Positions 32,372 to 42,106 of a stretch of DNA of 64,000 bases are shown here, one piece after another. The DNA is from CAZYJR01 sp964647905. Lineage in GTDB: Bacteria > Desulfobacterota > DSM-4660 > Desulfatiglandales > HGW-15. The DNA is taken from NCBI GenBank assembly GCA_964647905.1, contig CAZYJR010000011.1:41910-105909 (forward strand), given 5' to 3'. Made by a program: the position numbers and the translations under genes. The notes below the pieces were generated by a model. The model saw nothing but the letters and a program-made list of their open reading frames with translations. It ran no database searches and was not told where the DNA came from. Position 1 is the stretch's first letter, and the number at the start of each line of letters is the position of its first letter.

Positions 32372-35300
32372 CTATGTGACCCGGAGGAGTGCGGTCTCGA
32401 GGTTGAGGATGAGCTCCGGGGTGGGGCGGTCGCTGAAGACGCCCCAGCCCGGGCCTTTGGAGGGGTCGGCGCCGCGGAGGAATACGTAGAAAACGCCGCC
32501 GAAGTGGGTCTCGTAGCGGTAGCCCGGGATGCGGAGGGAGAGGTGGCGGTGGATGGCCAGGGTGTAGAGGAGGTACTGGAGGGGGTAGAGGCCCTGGGTC
32601 ATGGCATGGGCTATGCGGGTGGGGGAGTAGTGCTCGGTGGCGGGGCCGAGGTAGTTGGACTTCCAGTCGAGCAGGTAGTAGCGGTCATGGTGGGAGAAGA
32701 CGAGGTCCATGAAGCCCTTCATGAAGCCCCTGGCCGGGGAGAATCGGAGTCTCCCCATCCTCTCTGAGAGGCCGGGGGCCGGGGCGCCGGCCCGGGCGAA
32801 TATTTCCTGGAAGGTGCTCGGCGTTACCGTGCGAAGAGGAAAGAGGAAAGGGAGCTCGGTCAGGCGGTGGGCGAGGGGCACGCGATCCAGGGTCAGGCCG
32901 GGCTCCAGGGGAAGGGATAAGACCTTGTCGACCATGCCGGTGACCGCGGGCTCCCACTCGGGGTCGAAGCCGTGGGCCTCCAGGGAGGAGGCGACCGCCG
33001 GTCTGAAGGTCTCCGGGTCGGTGAAATCGATTCTCTCGAAGACCTGATGGAGGCAGCTCCCGGCCCTCGCACCCCGGGGGAAGGCGTGGATGCCGGCGGG
33101 CTCCTCTTCGACCAGGAGGAGCTCCGGGTCGGGCTGGGCTTCGGGTTCCGGGTCGTAGTCGGCCGTCTCCTCGGCGTGGGGTAGTGAGGAGGTGAGGGAG
33201 GAGAAGCTGGAGATCCTCCAGGTCCTGTCGATCCCGCCGGTGAAGGCGCGCGCTCGAAGCCCGGCGGAAGGAGCGGCCCCGGGCGGGGGAGGGACGGCCC
33301 GGGCCTCAGGGAGGGGGGTTACCTCTATTTCGCCTTCGGACCTTGCCGCCAGCGCCCGGAGGTCGGCCAGCACTTGGTCGCCGTCCAGTGACTTGAATCG
33401 CTCCTTTGCCTCGTCCAGCGGCGTTTCCCCGCCCGCCTCCGCGGCGTGAAGGAGGTAGGCTAGGGCGGAGGTCTCGGCCCGGTTGAACCTACCCCAGGCC
33501 AGGTAGCAGCGGTTGCGGGCGCGGGTGAGGGCCACGTAGGCCAGGCGGAGGTTCTCGGAGAGGCGCTCCTTCTCGGCCAGGGCGCGGCTGCGGTCCTGGT
33601 CCTGGGAGCCGAGGTCCACGGTGAGCTCTCCGCCTGCGTCCGGGTCGTGGAAGATCAATGGGCTCCGGTCCCCGGCGGCCTCCGAGCTTCCCCAGAGGAA
33701 GGGGCAGAAGACCACCGGGAACTCCAGGCCCTTGCTCCTGTGAATGGTGATCAGCTTGACCGCCCTTTCGTCGCTCTCCAGGCGGAGCTGCTGCTCGTCC
33801 GGCCCCCTGGTCCTGGAGTCGCGCTTCTCGGCCAGCCATTTGGCGAGGCCCGCCATGCCCGCTCCCCGGTCGGCCTCCTCCTGGTGGATGACCTCGGAGA
33901 GGTGGAGCAGGTTGGTGGCGCGCCTCTCCCCGTCAGGGAAGGCCAGGAGCCTGGGCAGGACTTCTTCTCTTCTGAGGAGCTCCCTGAACATACCGATAAA
34001 GCCCCTTTCCTTCCAGGTTTGGTGGAGGTCCCTGAAGGCCACCACCCTGGCCTCCCAGGCCTCGGGGTCGGAGGAGAGGTCATGGAGCCCGGCCGCGGTA
34101 CGGCCCAGCATGTCGGTCACCAGGGCGGCCTTGAGTAGGCCTGTGTGCTCGGGTCTTAGGAGGGCGGCCAGGAGGGTGGCGGTCTCTTCCGCCTCGTGGG
34201 AGTCGAAGAGGCTGCTTGTGGTATAGAGGACAGCGGGGATGCGGGCGGCCTCCAGGGAGCGCTTTACCAGTTGTGCGTCCGAGTTGGTGGGGAGGAGGAC
34301 CGCCATGTCCCCGAACTCAAGGGCCCTGTCGCCCAGGGTCGCCAGGCCCTCCCGGCCCAGGGCTGCGAGCCGGGAGATCTCGGCCGTTACCGCATCGATT
34401 ATCCATCCCCTGGCCTCTCCCCTGGTGGGGGCCTTGGGGTTGCCCTGATCGTCCCGGTCCTCCACGAACCATACATGGAGCGGGGCCCGGTGCCCGCCCC
34501 TTACCAGGAGGGGGGGGCGGTCCTCCCGGTCCGCTGCGGGCTCTACCGGGTGGAATGGGATGCGCTCGAAGACAAAGGGGGCGGGATGGGAGCGGAAGAC
34601 CGTGTTTACCGCCCTTACCAGGCCCGGCTCGGAGCGGCGGTTCCTGGGGAGGGTGTAGGTCCGGTCCGCCTCTCCCGCGGCTTCCATGTAGGCGAACACA
34701 TCCGCTCCCCGGAAGCTGTAGATGGCCTGCTTGGGGTCCCCGATCAGGAAGAGCGGGGACTTGCCGCCGCCGAAGATACCCTTGAATATGCGGTACTGGA
34801 CGGGGTCGGTGTCCTGGAACTCGTCCACCAGCGCCGCGCCGAAGCGCTCCCTCAGCTCGGCCGAGAGGGCCTCTCCGGCGTCGGATGAGAGCGCCCCCGC
34901 CACTCCCAAGAGGAGGTCGTCAAAGGACTGGACGTTTCGGCCGGCCTTTGTCCGGGAGAGCTCGGCCCGGGCGCTTTCCAGGAGCTCGGCCTTGAGCCCG
35001 AGGAGTCTTTGTTCGAAGGCCTCCTCCAGCTCCCGCCTGAGGCCGTGGAGCTTTTCGCAGAGGTCGAAAAAGCGGTGCACGGGCGGGGATGCGCCTTTTT
35101 TGACGGCCGAGGCCAGATGGCCGGCCGTGAACTTCTCGAAATTTTCAAAGAGGAAAGGATCCTCCCTGCCCGATGAGGCCGTAAGATCCATGGATCTCAG
35201 CCAGGCGCTGACCGAGGCCGGCCTGTACTTGTTCCTGTTCAGACCCTCGTCGTGGCGCAGGATCTCGGCCACGGCCTCCCTGTGGGCCTCCCAGGCGGCC

Positions 35301-36019
35301 GCCGTCTCGTGGAAGGCCTCCAGGTAGGCCTGCTCCAGGCGCCCCGTATCCGGCGGGGCGCTCCTCGGGATCACCCTGGCCGAGAGGAGCCCGGGTCCCG
35401 AGCCCAGGAGCCGCCTCAGTGCGTCCGGGGTGAAGCCCTTGGCCAGGGCGTATCGGGCGAAGAGCGGAGAGGCCCGGTAGAGGTGCCTCCGCCAGAAGTC
35501 CTCCACCATGGTCCTTACAAAGGGCTCCTGGTCGGCCACCAGCTCGGTTTCGAAGGGCGAGCCGCTCTCGAAGGCCAGCTCGGAGAGGACACGGCGGCAG
35601 AAACCGTGTATGGTGAAGACGGCCGCCTGATCCAGGTCCTGGAGGGCCTGCCCGAGCCTCAGGAGGGCCTTGTCCCGGGCCGGGCTTCGCCTGGCAAGCT
35701 CCTCGAGAAAAGGCTCCTGCACCTCTTCTCCCGAGAAGGCCGAGACGGCCTCTTTGAGCAGCGCCCGGATACGGCCCTTGAGCTCGCTGGTGGCCGCCTC
35801 GGTAAAGGTGACCGCCAGGATGCCCTCCACGGGCAGCGCCTGCTCCAGGAGCAGCCTCAAATAGAGCCCCGTCAGGGTGTAGGTCTTGCCCGTGCCCGCG
35901 CTTGCCTCGATCAGGCAGGTGCCGGGCGAGAGGGGTGCTTCGAGGATGTCGAGCTCCCTGGGGCGTTCCATGCCGTTCTCTTCCTGCAGGGCCGCCCCGT
36001 CAGGCGAGGCGGGTTTCAT
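32372..36019 (-). CDS. recB: Exodeoxyribonuclease V beta subunit
   Basis: The 1215-residue protein has the UvrD-like motor (Walker A LIEASAGTGKTYTLTGLYLR, DEFQDTDPVQYRIF, IHRSKGLEFPVVFCPF) and a C-terminal RecB nuclease domain with GFMDLVF and YYLLDWKSNYLG, where the Asp and Lys are catalytic. RecB is the 3'-5' helicase and only nuclease of RecBCD. The start at 36019 overlaps recC by 20 bases; an ATG 16 codons further (35971) also has a fair ribosome site. It is downstream of yihY and recC. Confidence 0.95.
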   Translation of the reverse strand: MKPASPDGAALQEENGMERPRELDILEAPLSPGTCLIEASAGTGKTYTLTGLYLRLLLEQALPVEGILAVTFTEAATSELKGRIRALLKEAVSAFSGEEVQEPFLEELARRSPARDKALLRLGQALQDLDQAAVFTIHGFCRRVLSELAFESGSPFETELVADQEPFVRTMVEDFWRRHLYRASPLFARYALAKGFTPDALRRLLGSGPGLLSARVIPRSAPPDTGRLEQAYLEAFHETAAAWEAHREAVAEILRHDEGLNRNKYRPASVSAWLRSMDLTASSGREDPFLFENFEKFTAGHLASAVKKGASPPVHRFFDLCEKLHGLRRELEEAFEQRLLGLKAELLESARAELSRTKAGRNVQSFDDLLLGVAGALSSDAGEALSAELRERFGAALVDEFQDTDPVQYRIFKGIFGGGKSPLFLIGDPKQAIYSFRGADVFAYMEAAGEADRTYTLPRNRRSEPGLVRAVNTVFRSHPAPFVFERIPFHPVEPAADREDRPPLLVRGGHRAPLHVWFVEDRDDQGNPKAPTRGEARGWIIDAVTAEISRLAALGREGLATLGDRALEFGDMAVLLPTNSDAQLVKRSLEAARIPAVLYTTSSLFDSHEAEETATLLAALLRPEHTGLLKAALVTDMLGRTAAGLHDLSSDPEAWEARVVAFRDLHQTWKERGFIGMFRELLRREEVLPRLLAFPDGERRATNLLHLSEVIHQEEADRGAGMAGLAKWLAEKRDSRTRGPDEQQLRLESDERAVKLITIHRSKGLEFPVVFCPFLWGSSEAAGDRSPLIFHDPDAGGELTVDLGSQDQDRSRALAEKERLSENLRLAYVALTRARNRCYLAWGRFNRAETSALAYLLHAAEAGGETPLDEAKERFKSLDGDQVLADLRALAARSEGEIEVTPLPEARAVPPPPGAAPSAGLRARAFTGGIDRTWRISSFSSLTSSLPHAEETADYDPEPEAQPDPELLLVEEEPAGIHAFPRGARAGSCLHQVFERIDFTDPETFRPAVASSLEAHGFDPEWEPAVTGMVDKVLSLPLEPGLTLDRVPLAHRLTELPFLFPLRTVTPSTFQEIFARAGAPAPGLSERMGRLRFSPARGFMKGFMDLVFSHHDRYYLLDWKSNYLGPATEHYSPTRIAHAMTQGLYPLQYLLYTLAIHRHLSLRIPGYRYETHFGGVFYVFLRGADPSKGPGWGVFSDRPTPELILNLETALLRVT

Positions 36020-39000
36020 GATCCCTCAACGGGCCGAAGACCCGGCGCGCGATTTCCTTGAATTCCTCGGCGCCCACCGGGTCGATCCCCCTGAAGCACA
36101 ATGCCGTGTAAGGGTCCTCCCTCTCGCCCCTGCCGTAGCCCGAGCCCTCCCAGGTGCGCCGGGCGGGGCCCGAGGCCTCTCGATCCGGCCGCTCAGGCCT
36201 TTCCAGGATCCGGCGGGCGTACTCCCAAGAGGTCTCCGGGAAGAACGGGAGGGGCCTGGAAAGCCCCTGCCGGTAGAGCTCGAGGAGGGAGAGCAGGTGC
36301 TCTCCGGGGGCCTCCACCTGCCCGTACTCGCAGGCGGCCCAGCGGGTCTTCTTCCCCCCAGCCGGGGGCAGGCCCATCAAGACGCTCCTCCAGGGGCCGC
36401 TCTCCGGCTCCCGGGAGGCGCAGAGCACGAGGTGGAGTATCCAGAGGCTCAGGCGGTCCCCGGCCTTGATTCGGGCGAATCTGTACCGCCGGATTCCTTG
36501 GGGGTAGAGCCAGTCCAGGCGGCCGGCCAGGCGGAAATCCCCGAGCTCCAGATCGACCTCCAGGGGCGGCAGGGCCCCGGGCTCCAGAAAGGGCCCGGCC
36601 TCCCTCGCAAAGGCCTCGGTCTCCTCCAGGAGGTCCTGGTGGCGGACCCGGCCCACGGCGGCGGGCGGGAGCTTGCCTGATGCGCGGGCCAGGTGGAAGT
36701 GGGCCTCGAGGTCGCGCCCGGCAAGGTGCCTTGCCACCAGCTCCTCCCCCAGGGTGTAGCGGTCCAGGCCCTCTATCTCGTAAGGCTCCCGGTCCTCCGG
36801 GAGGCCCTCCCGCTCCTCGAGAACCACCCCCAGGCGGTTCTTCAGCAGAAATCCCGCCGGGTTCTTGAAGAAGCGGACCAGGTCGTCCACCTCCACCCGG
36901 TTCCACTCCGGACCGGGCGGGGGGAGCTCCCGGTCAAAGAGGGGAGGGGGATCCGAGCCTGCCCGGACCAGGGACTCGGCCGCTCTCAAGTGCTCGGCCG
37001 AGTAGGTGAAGAGCCGCTCGTCCCCTTGGAAGTAAGCGGGGTTGAAGGGGTGGAGGCGGTGCTCAACCACCAGGCGCTCCATTAGCTTGACTCCCTCCGA
37101 GGTCTCGAAGCCTCCTTCAATGTAGTCCAAGAGCTCGCTCACCAGGACCGAGGGCGGTATGGGGCTGTTGTCCCTCTCGCTCCTTCCCGTGTAGCTCAGA
37201 TGCAGGTGGTCCCTTGCCGATAGCAGGGTCTCCAGGAAGAGGTACCTGTCGTCGCTCCTCCTGGAGCGGTCGCCCGGGCGCGGGTGCCTGGCGATCAGAT
37301 CAAAGCCCGGGCTCCTGTGGGCCCTGGGAAAGGAGTCGCTGTCCATGCCCAGGCAGCAGATCACCCGGAAGGGGATGCTCCTCATGGGCACCATGGCGCA
37401 GAAGGTGACACCGCCGGTCATGAACCCGAACCCCATGGCCTCCCGGTCCAGGCGCTCGGCGAGGAAGGATCGGACAGCGGCCGGGCTCAGGTCCTCGCCG
37501 AAGTCGGGGCCCTCCGGGTCTCCGGCCCTTCCGAGCTCCCTCAAGGCCCGCTGGAGGGCCAGGATCTCGCTGTGGCCCGCGTCCCCCGGGTCCAGGAACC
37601 GCTCCAGGACCCCTGAGAGCTCTCTTTCCCAGTCGGCCGCGGGCATGGGGCGCTCGAGGCGGGGGATGGAGTCCAGGAGGGCGCTTGCAAACTCCAGGAA
37701 GCGCTCCAGCAGGTCCACCTCGCCTCCACCCGGCGTTTCATAGGGGAGGATGCCGGCGAACAGGCGCTCCCCTCCGCCCCACATGGCATAGCCCAGGAGG
37801 AGGCGTTTGATGCCCGAGCGCCAGGTCCCCTCCTCAAAGGGGGGGAGGCCCAGCCCGGCCCGGTCCTCCCGGTCCAGCCCCCAGCGGACGCCGGCTTCCA
37901 CGAGCCAGCTCCGGAGGCGGTCGAGATCCGTGTCGGACAGGCCGAAGCGGCGCATCACAGGGCCGGACTCCAGGACCGAGAGCACGCCCGAGAGGGAGTA
38001 GCGCTCATCGGCCAGGCGGATCAGCCTGAGAAAGGCCTCGATCACCTCGCTCTCCCTGCGGGCGCTCCTGTCCGCCACCGTGTAAGGGATCCGGAGCTCA
38101 CGGCCGTCCGGGGTGTCGAAGACCGCCTTGATGTAGGGTGCGTAGGCCTCGATGTCCGGCATGGTGACCAGGACGTCGCCGGGCAGGAGCTCGGGCTCCC
38201 GTTCGAATAGCTCCAGGAGCCGGTCCCGCAGGACCTCCACCTCCCTCAAGGGGCTGTGGCATACATGGACCAGGACCGAGTCGTCCCCAGGGCCGAGGGC
38301 GGTCTTTTCCGGATCCGAGGTGCGGTCCCTGAGGCCGAGGATGTCGGACTGGACCGCCCGGAGAAGGCTCTCCTCACCGGGGTCCTCGAACCGCTCCAGG
38401 GTCTCCACCGGGTGGTCCAGGACCAGGGACAGAAAGTCCCTGCCCATGCCGCCCATGGAGGCCAGGAGCGGGTTTCCGCTCTCCAGGTGGAGCTCCCCGG
38501 CTCCGGGCCGCTCCGGATCCCTTGCCGTCCTGCGGGCGATCTCGCGGGCGCCTGCGATGTCCGCCCAGTACTCCATGCAGGGGTTCATCAGGAACAGGGT
38601 GACCCGGGTGAAGCGCGAGATCCCGGCCAGGATCTCCATGTGGAAGCGGGGGAGGGCGGAGATGCCGAAGACCGAGACCCGCTCGGGCAGGAGATCCGCC
38701 GCCCCGGGCGACTCGAGCCTTTCCATCAGGTCCCTCGCCCGGGCCGCCCTGTGTGATCCCGGGCCGATTTCCCGGACCAGCTCCCGCCAGAGCTCGGGCT
38801 GCCAGCCCTCGCCCCGGCCCAGCTCCCAGGAGAATACCAGGTCGGGCCTGAAGACCAGGTACTGGTCGAAGCTGTCGGCTATCCGCCTGGAGAGCTGGAG
38901 CCTCCGGATGCCGTGGGTGTCGCCGGCGAGATAGGACCGGACCAGCTCGAAGCCCGGCCGCTCGGCCAGGCCGGGGAGGAGGCGCATGATCCGCCAGGAG

Positions 39001-39284
39001 AGCTCCGCTGGATCGAAGCCCGATACCTGTCCCGGCCCGGGCATGACCCTGGCGTGGACTTCCTCCAGGAACCGGTTGGGGAAAGGAAACCGGACGTTCG
39101 AGCAGACGCCGTGAGTCTCGGCCAGCTTCATCGAGATCCAGTGCTCCATGCCCTTGCTCTGGACCACCACGATCTCGGGCTCGAGCGGCGACGAGAGCGG
39201 CTGCAGAAGGGACCGGGCCAGCTCCTCGGCCAGTGTCTCCAGTCGGTTGCCGGTGATCAGCCTGAGGGATCCCACTGCGCTCAT
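36000..39284 (-). CDS. recC: Exodeoxyribonuclease V gamma subunit
   Basis: The 1094-residue protein starts LRLITGNRLETLAEELARSLL and has VVQSKGMEHWISMKLAETHGVCSNVRFPFPNRFLEEV, a conserved N-terminal stretch of RecC. It is a helicase-like fold without Walker A, which in RecBCD recognises Chi and splits the strands. It overlaps yihY by 4 bases and recB by 20, so the three are co-translated. Confidence 0.94.
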   Translation of the reverse strand: MSAVGSLRLITGNRLETLAEELARSLLQPLSSPLEPEIVVVQSKGMEHWISMKLAETHGVCSNVRFPFPNRFLEEVHARVMPGPGQVSGFDPAELSWRIMRLLPGLAERPGFELVRSYLAGDTHGIRRLQLSRRIADSFDQYLVFRPDLVFSWELGRGEGWQPELWRELVREIGPGSHRAARARDLMERLESPGAADLLPERVSVFGISALPRFHMEILAGISRFTRVTLFLMNPCMEYWADIAGAREIARRTARDPERPGAGELHLESGNPLLASMGGMGRDFLSLVLDHPVETLERFEDPGEESLLRAVQSDILGLRDRTSDPEKTALGPGDDSVLVHVCHSPLREVEVLRDRLLELFEREPELLPGDVLVTMPDIEAYAPYIKAVFDTPDGRELRIPYTVADRSARRESEVIEAFLRLIRLADERYSLSGVLSVLESGPVMRRFGLSDTDLDRLRSWLVEAGVRWGLDREDRAGLGLPPFEEGTWRSGIKRLLLGYAMWGGGERLFAGILPYETPGGGEVDLLERFLEFASALLDSIPRLERPMPAADWERELSGVLERFLDPGDAGHSEILALQRALRELGRAGDPEGPDFGEDLSPAAVRSFLAERLDREAMGFGFMTGGVTFCAMVPMRSIPFRVICCLGMDSDSFPRAHRSPGFDLIARHPRPGDRSRRSDDRYLFLETLLSARDHLHLSYTGRSERDNSPIPPSVLVSELLDYIEGGFETSEGVKLMERLVVEHRLHPFNPAYFQGDERLFTYSAEHLRAAESLVRAGSDPPPLFDRELPPPGPEWNRVEVDDLVRFFKNPAGFLLKNRLGVVLEEREGLPEDREPYEIEGLDRYTLGEELVARHLAGRDLEAHFHLARASGKLPPAAVGRVRHQDLLEETEAFAREAGPFLEPGALPPLEVDLELGDFRLAGRLDWLYPQGIRRYRFARIKAGDRLSLWILHLVLCASREPESGPWRSVLMGLPPAGGKKTRWAACEYGQVEAPGEHLLSLLELYRQGLSRPLPFFPETSWEYARRILERPERPDREASGPARRTWEGSGYGRGEREDPYTALCFRGIDPVGAEEFKEIARRVFGPLRDHETRLA

Positions 39285-40639
39285 AACTCCTTGAGGAGCC
39301 GGTTGGCCGGGGATTCCTCCAGGAGCCTGGAAAAGGTCTCGAGGCCCTCCTCGATCCGCTCCAGCTCCGGGGTCCGGGCCACGGGGACGTTGTCGCTCCC
39401 CTGCTTGTCTAAGGCGTCCATCACAAATTTCAATGTCAAGGTATCCGGGTCCTTGCCGGGCTGGTACCCCGGCTCCCGGTCGCTGGAAGAGACCGCCAGG
39501 GACAGCACCCCGGAGGCGGCCAGGTCGTGGATCAGGAGGTTTACCAGCCGGATGGGGGCCCCGAGGTGCTCGGATATCCGCCTTGCGGTCCAGGCCGGGC
39601 CCCCTCGGGAGAAGTTCTTGACCAGGAGGTGGGCTATCCTGAGGGAGAGGAGCCGCTTGAAGGAGCGGCTGGCGTTCACGCAGTCCTCTTCGAACTCATA
39701 GGTGTCCTCGTTTTGGTGGGCAAAGGAGAGCTCCGCGCCGAAGAGTACGATGAGCCAGCTTATCTGGAGCCATATGAAGAAGAGGGGGAGGGCCGCGAAG
39801 CTCCCGTATATGGCGTTGTACCTGCTGACGTTCAACTGGAACTGGACGTAGCCCCACTGGAAGACATGGTACACGGTGCCCGCTATGACCGCGGCCAGAA
39901 CAGCCGAGGAAAAACGCACCCTGGTGTTGGGCATGAACATGTAGACAAAGGCGAAAAGGACCCAGAGGACGCAGAAGGGCAGGAACTTGAGCAAGAACAT
40001 CACCAGGGGGCTCAGGGCACCCAGGAGGGCGATCTTTTCCATTACCAGCGTGACCCCGCTGGTGATGATCACCGTGACCGCGCTGGAGAGGATGAACAGG
40101 AACGGGCATATGAGCATCATGGAGAGGTAGTCGGTGATCTTGCGGCCCAGGGTGCGCGGGGTCTTGACGCCCCAGATGTCGTTGAAGGCGTTCTCTATGT
40201 GGGAGAGGATCTTGACAATGGTGTAGAAGAGGATCAGGAGCCCGATTCCCGCCACCAGCCCGCCTTTTACGTTCTCGAGGAGCGCGTGGGAGAACTCTAT
40301 GATCCTGAGCGCCACCTGCTCCTGGCCTTGCAGGCGCTCCAGTATCAGGGTGCGGAGGGTCTTCTCGAACCCGAAGCCCTTGGCTATGCCGAATATCATT
40401 GCCAGGACCGGGACGATGGACAGCAGGGAGTAAAAGGTGAGAGCGGATGCCCGGAGCTGGCAGCGGTCCTCGGTCAGCCCCCTGAAGGTGAGCACTATGA
40501 CCCGCAGGTGGCGGATGAGCAAGGCATGTAATCCGGGCAGGTCCCTGCGGTAGACCCTCCAGATGTCTCTACGCAGATACTCCAGCCCGCGCCCCGCCCT
40601 CCAGCGCAGATCCTCCAGTTTCGGGGTCTTTGGTTTCAT
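39281..40639 (-). CDS. YihY/BrkB-family inner-membrane protein
   Basis: The 452-residue protein has about six membrane helices with the YihY/BrkB pattern (ASALTFYSLLSIVPVLAMIFGIAKGFGFE, IENAFNDIWGVKTPRTLGRKI, RYNAIYGSFAALPLFFIWLQISWLIVLFGAEL). An additional cytoplasmic C-terminal domain of about 130 residues resembles a winged helix (RRISEHLGAPIRLVNLLIHDLAASGVLSL). The family was once mis-called RNase BN; its role is unknown. I chose the ATG at 40639: the promoter at 40678-40706 would start transcription downstream of the ATG at 40675. Confidence 0.88.
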   Translation of the reverse strand: MKPKTPKLEDLRWRAGRGLEYLRRDIWRVYRRDLPGLHALLIRHLRVIVLTFRGLTEDRCQLRASALTFYSLLSIVPVLAMIFGIAKGFGFEKTLRTLILERLQGQEQVALRIIEFSHALLENVKGGLVAGIGLLILFYTIVKILSHIENAFNDIWGVKTPRTLGRKITDYLSMMLICPFLFILSSAVTVIITSGVTLVMEKIALLGALSPLVMFLLKFLPFCVLWVLFAFVYMFMPNTRVRFSSAVLAAVIAGTVYHVFQWGYVQFQLNVSRYNAIYGSFAALPLFFIWLQISWLIVLFGAELSFAHQNEDTYEFEEDCVNASRSFKRLLSLRIAHLLVKNFSRGGPAWTARRISEHLGAPIRLVNLLIHDLAASGVLSLAVSSSDREPGYQPGKDPDTLTLKFVMDALDKQGSDNVPVARTPELERIEEGLETFSRLLEESPANRLLKEL

Positions 40640-40677
40640 GGCTCCCTCCGGGGCGGCTGTCATCATCCCATGCACCC

Positions 40678-40706
40678 CTTATACAGCCGGCGCGCCATGG
40701 AATCAA
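40678..40706 (-). promoter_or_regulatory. Promoter of yihY-recC-recB
   Basis: Minus strand: TTGATT (40701-40706), 17 bases, TATAAG (40678-40683). It lies back to back with the plus-strand promoter at 40719-40747. Confidence 0.6.
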
Positions 40707-40718
40707 GGCCGGTGCGGC

Positions 40719-40747
40719 TTGACACCCGAGCCGGGCGGGCCTATGCT
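40719..40747 (+). promoter_or_regulatory. Promoter of the thioesterase-MoaD operon
   Basis: A perfect TTGACA (40719-40724), 17 bases, TATGCT (40742-40747). The ATG at 40800 follows with GGGAG upstream. Confidence 0.65.
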
Positions 40748-40799
40748 CCCGGGGTGCGGGTGGCTGCGGAATAAGAGCCGACTTGGGATGGGAGAAGAC

Positions 40800-41234
40800 A
40801 TGACCGACGAGGAGCACTTTCGAAGACTGGAGCGGATGTACACCTCCGCTCCCTGCAATCAGGTTTACAAACCGGCGATCTCCATATCCAAGGGGAGCGC
40901 CGAGGTGGATCTGGATGTTAGAAGGGATTTCTTTCACGGCGCGGGGTCGGTCCACGGCTCGGTATACTTCAAGCTACTGGACGACGCGGCCTATTTCGCC
41001 TGCAGCTCCCTGGTAAGGGACGTATTCGTCTACACCACCCAGTTCAACGTCCACTTGACCCGGGCGGTCTCGAGCGGCGTGCTCAGGTCCGAAGGCGAGG
41101 TGGTGCACCGATCCAAGAGCTTCCTGGTGGCCGAGGCAAGGCTCCTGGACGAAAGGGGACGCCAGGTGGCCCGAGGGAGCGGCACCTTCCAGAAGACGTA
41201 CATCAAACTTTCCGCGGAGGTGGGATACCAATGA
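40800..41234 (+). CDS. Hotdog-fold acyl-CoA thioesterase
   Basis: The 144-residue protein has the hotdog pattern DFFHGAGSVHGSVYFKLLDDAAYFAC, with an HG-Asp arrangement shared with PaaI-type thioesterases, and then FNVHLTRAVSSGVLRSEGEVVHRSKSFLVAEARL. I chose the ATG at 40800 because GGGAG lies upstream and the promoter at 40719-40747 precedes it; the frame is open further upstream. The stop overlaps the MoaD gene by 4 bases. Confidence 0.85.
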   Translation: MTDEEHFRRLERMYTSAPCNQVYKPAISISKGSAEVDLDVRRDFFHGAGSVHGSVYFKLLDDAAYFACSSLVRDVFVYTTQFNVHLTRAVSSGVLRSEGEVVHRSKSFLVAEARLLDERGRQVARGSGTFQKTYIKLSAEVGYQ

Positions 41235-41464
41235 AGGTGGAGGTGAGGCTCTTCGCCTCGCTCTCGAAATACACCCCCGAAGGCCTGGGGGACGGCGAGA
41301 CGGACGTCCCGGAGGGCTGCACGGCGGGAGAGCTCCTGGAACGCCTGGGCGTGCCCGCGGACCTGGTAAAAGTGGTCTTCGTAAACGGGGTCCACGCCCC
41401 TCCTGAGCGGGAGCTCCAGGCCGGGGACCGGGTGGGGATCTTTCCTCCGGTGGCGGGCGGCTAG
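41231..41464 (+). CDS. MoaD/ThiS-family sulfur-carrier protein
   Basis: The 77-residue ubiquitin-like protein (MKVEVRLFASLSKYTPEGL, then VVFVNGVHAPPERELQAGDRVGIFPPVAGG) ends in the Gly-Gly needed for thiocarboxylation. It may serve molybdopterin/tungstopterin synthesis for the AOR encoded just across on the opposite strand. It overlaps the thioesterase gene by 4 bases, and its stop overlaps the end of the convergent gene by 4 bases. Confidence 0.88.
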   Translation: MKVEVRLFASLSKYTPEGLGDGETDVPEGCTAGELLERLGVPADLVKVVFVNGVHAPPERELQAGDRVGIFPPVAGG

Positions 41465-42096
41465 CCCGAGGCGGGGCCGGCCGCAGCCCGATCCTTGACC
41501 CGCAGCATGACCGAGCCCTGACCCTCCCAGGAGCGGAGAGGGAGTTCGTCCGGGTCCACGGGCTCGCCTCCCAGCTCGGCCGCCTCCACGCACCGGCTGA
41601 TGCGTTCGGCCTCCCGCTCCAGCCACTTGCCCAAAAGGGTCTCCTTTACGAGGAAGCCCCGCCCGGCAAGGACCGGGGTTATCTCGGGCAGGAGCACGTT
41701 GAAGGCCTTTACGGTGATCCTCCCGGTCCCTGACCGGCCGGGTCCGGCGCCTTCCTCCCGGTGGGTGATGCCGCTCCTGAGGGACGAATAAGGCCCGGCC
41801 ATCCTCAGGGTGGCGCCCAGGAGGCCGGGGAGGGCCGCAGATAGCCCGAGGACCGATCCGTCCCGAAGAACGGCCCGGTCCATCCGGTCGACCGGCTTTC
41901 CGTTCAGGAACACGGTCTTGATTCTCTTCTCCACGTATTCTTGCCCCAGGCCCAGGTCCTCGGATAGGAACTCCATGACAGAGCCCCCGGTGCGGACCTC
42001 CAGGTCCACCCCCTGGTTGACCAGGGGGCGCAGGGCGGAGAGGAGCCCCTCCCGGTCCGCCGGGAGGAGCTCCAGCAGTGTCTCGGATGGGTTCAT
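41461..42096 (-). CDS. AOR-associated protein of unknown function
   Basis: The 211-residue protein follows the AOR gene by 10 bases on the same strand. A central part (VEKRIKTVFLNGKPVDRMD, then AVLRDGSVLGLSAALPGLLGATL) has a faint beta-grasp look with a hydrophobic Leu-Ser-Ala-Ala stretch. I recall similar unnamed proteins next to AOR genes in related bacteria but no assigned function. It could take part in cofactor insertion; that is inference. Confidence 0.65.
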   Translation of the reverse strand: MNPSETLLELLPADREGLLSALRPLVNQGVDLEVRTGGSVMEFLSEDLGLGQEYVEKRIKTVFLNGKPVDRMDRAVLRDGSVLGLSAALPGLLGATLRMAGPYSSLRSGITHREEGAGPGRSGTGRITVKAFNVLLPEITPVLAGRGFLVKETLLGKWLEREAERISRCVEAAELGGEPVDPDELPLRSWEGQGSVMLRVKDRAAAGPASG

Positions 42097-42106
42097 GGCC
42101 GCGCCG

